From positions 1-7,397 of the forward strand of contig DAOVTR010000075.1 in NCBI GenBank assembly GCA_030633015.1: DNA of 7,397 nt. Direction: 5' to 3'. Below the pieces are notes generated by a model. The model saw only the letters and a list, made by a program, of their open reading frames with translations. It ran no database searches and was not told the DNA's origin. Origin of the DNA: Bdellovibrionales bacterium (GTDB lineage Bacteria > Bdellovibrionota > Bacteriovoracia > Bacteriovoracales > Bacteriovoracaceae). A program made the translations under genes and the position numbers. Shown here one piece after another: positions 6,451-7,397 of the stretch; positions within the stretch are counted from its first letter, which is position 1, and each line of letters begins with the position of its first letter.

Positions 6451-7397
6451 ATGAAGTTTTTTCAAGTTATTTTAATTATGATCTTATCAGCTAGTGTTTG
6501 GGGATCTCCAGTATGTGAGCTTAAAAATAGTCTTAACAAAAACTTGCATTATCAATGTCATTTCAGTGAGCAAAATAAAAATGTTCAATTTTTAGAACTT
6601 TTTGGAGAGATGGATGAAACCGCTTTTGCTCATGGTTATTTTCTGGCAGAAGATATTAAAAATGGTGCTTTAAAAGGTGTTATGGAAAAGAAGGATCGCC
6701 TTTTAGCAAAGTTAAGTTCTGATGAGCTTAGGCAGTATAAGATGATCTCAAAATGCGTACTTGGAGGTTATAAATCATCTGTTTCGGATGATTTTATTAA
6801 AATGAGTTATGCTATGGCCGAGGGGCTCTATGAACGTGGGGTAAAGGACTTTTCAAAACAAGATATTCTTGAAGCAAATATGATGGTTGAGCTTTCAATC
6901 TTTTTTGATGGACTTAAATATTTAATGGAGACAAATCCAAAACGTGCCAAAAGAAAACTTTTAATGAGTTGTCCATTGCCTATTGCATTTAACGGAATAA
7001 AAGGTTTAGTAAAAAAAGTAACTGGAGTGTTTAAAGAGCTTAAGTTTGGTTGTACCGGGATTGCTGCGTCTGGTGAATATACAAGCAACGGAGAGCTGAT
7101 TCTTTCAAGAAATTTTGATACAGGACTTCTGGGAAGTTATGAAAAATATCCTGTGATTATTATTCATCATCCTAAGAAGGGATACTCTTATGTTGGAATG
7201 GGAAGTGCAGGACTTCATTTTCCTGGAGGGATAAGTGGTTTTAATGAAAAGGGAATAACGGTCTCTCTTCATGAGCTTCAAACAACTAATTATCGCACCT
7301 CATATATGAAAGATGAACGAACTGAAGAGCTAATGGATGTCAATGAGCAAGTTGCTGCAGACGTTGCTCCATATATGCTTAATAAGCTTTTAATGAA
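6451..7397 (+). CDS. C45-type Ntn-hydrolase/acyltransferase precursor, secreted, 3' end beyond window
   Basis: The frame is open from ATG 6451 to the window end (315 codons, no stop). GGAG (6441-6444) lies six bases upstream and the gap from the exporter gene is 11 bases, so the genes are cotranscribed. Residues 1-18 (MKFFQVILIMILSASVWG) are a Sec signal peptide. HGYFLAEDI (61-69) resembles the N-terminal His-Gly motif of phospholipase-B-like and C45 proteins. The key motif is FGCTGIAASGEYTSNGELIL (199-218) followed by SRNFD (219-223). In the family (isopenicillin N acyltransferase type) the Cys after Gly is freed by self-cleavage to become the catalytic nucleophile, predicted as Cys201. GFNEKGITVSLHE (263-275) matches the downstream family motif GxNexGl. 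Such enzymes hydrolyse or transfer amide-linked acyl groups. The roughly 180-residue pro-segment after the signal peptide is longer than in the fungal enzyme. Location is periplasmic or extracellular; substrate unknown. Confidence 0.82.
   Translation, partial: MKFFQVILIMILSASVWGSPVCELKNSLNKNLHYQCHFSEQNKNVQFLELFGEMDETAFAHGYFLAEDIKNGALKGVMEKKDRLLAKLSSDELRQYKMISKCVLGGYKSSVSDDFIKMSYAMAEGLYERGVKDFSKQDILEANMMVELSIFFDGLKYLMETNPKRAKRKLLMSCPLPIAFNGIKGLVKKVTGVFKELKFGCTGIAASGEYTSNGELILSRNFDTGLLGSYEKYPVIIIHHPKKGYSYVGMGSAGLHFPGGISGFNEKGITVSLHELQTTNYRTSYMKDERTEELMDVNEQVAADVAPYMLNKLLM

Noticed and set aside
6828..7088. Minus-strand open frame of 86 codons
   Set aside because: It is antisense to the C45-type gene, whose frame carries the recognised catalytic motif.
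1..7397. CRISPR array, tRNA or rRNA genes
   Set aside because: No regularly spaced direct repeats, cloverleaf-like segments or rRNA-like sequence were seen on reading through the window; this was by eye only.

Overview
The DNA is AT-rich (about one third G+C by eye), with bacterial gene structure: short spacers, Shine-Dalgarno sites, Sec signal peptides and an outer-membrane-type barrel, so a Gram-negative host. The style (very A/T-rich codons, many small secreted proteins, GH3-type and C45-type enzymes) resembles marine predatory bacteria of the Bacteriovorax/Halobacteriovorax group. That assignment is inference; no rRNA or marker gene is present.

The left half (1-3540) looks like accessory, fast-changing DNA. 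It opens with the N-terminal part of a secreted protein on the minus strand (354 to 1). A gene-free stretch (355-702) follows, holding one convincing hairpin terminator and one imperfect inverted repeat. Positions 703-1156 hold short, frameshifted pieces of an old coding sequence with a helix-turn-helix look, possibly a transposase remnant. Two genes for exported proteins of unknown function follow: a predicted outer-membrane beta-strand protein (1188-2483) and a secreted protein with 12 cysteines in a diffuse internal repeat (2623-3540).

The right half (3793-7397) reads as one functional unit: a TetR-family regulator, then a GH3-family acyl-adenylating amide synthetase, a LysE/RhtB-type exporter overlapping it by 4 bases, and a signal-peptide-bearing C45-type Ntn-hydrolase/acyltransferase 11 bases later (cut by the window end). 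The 131-base gap between the regulator and the synthetase carries TGTCAA/TTGACA half-sites in inverted order, a second palindrome, and an extended -10 promoter, so the regulator probably controls the three genes downstream. My reading is that the GH3 enzyme joins an acid to an amino acid or amine, the LysE protein exports the product or its amino acid, and the C45 enzyme hydrolyses or transfers the acyl group outside the cytoplasm. The family calls are well supported; the combined pathway is inference and is the most interesting item here.
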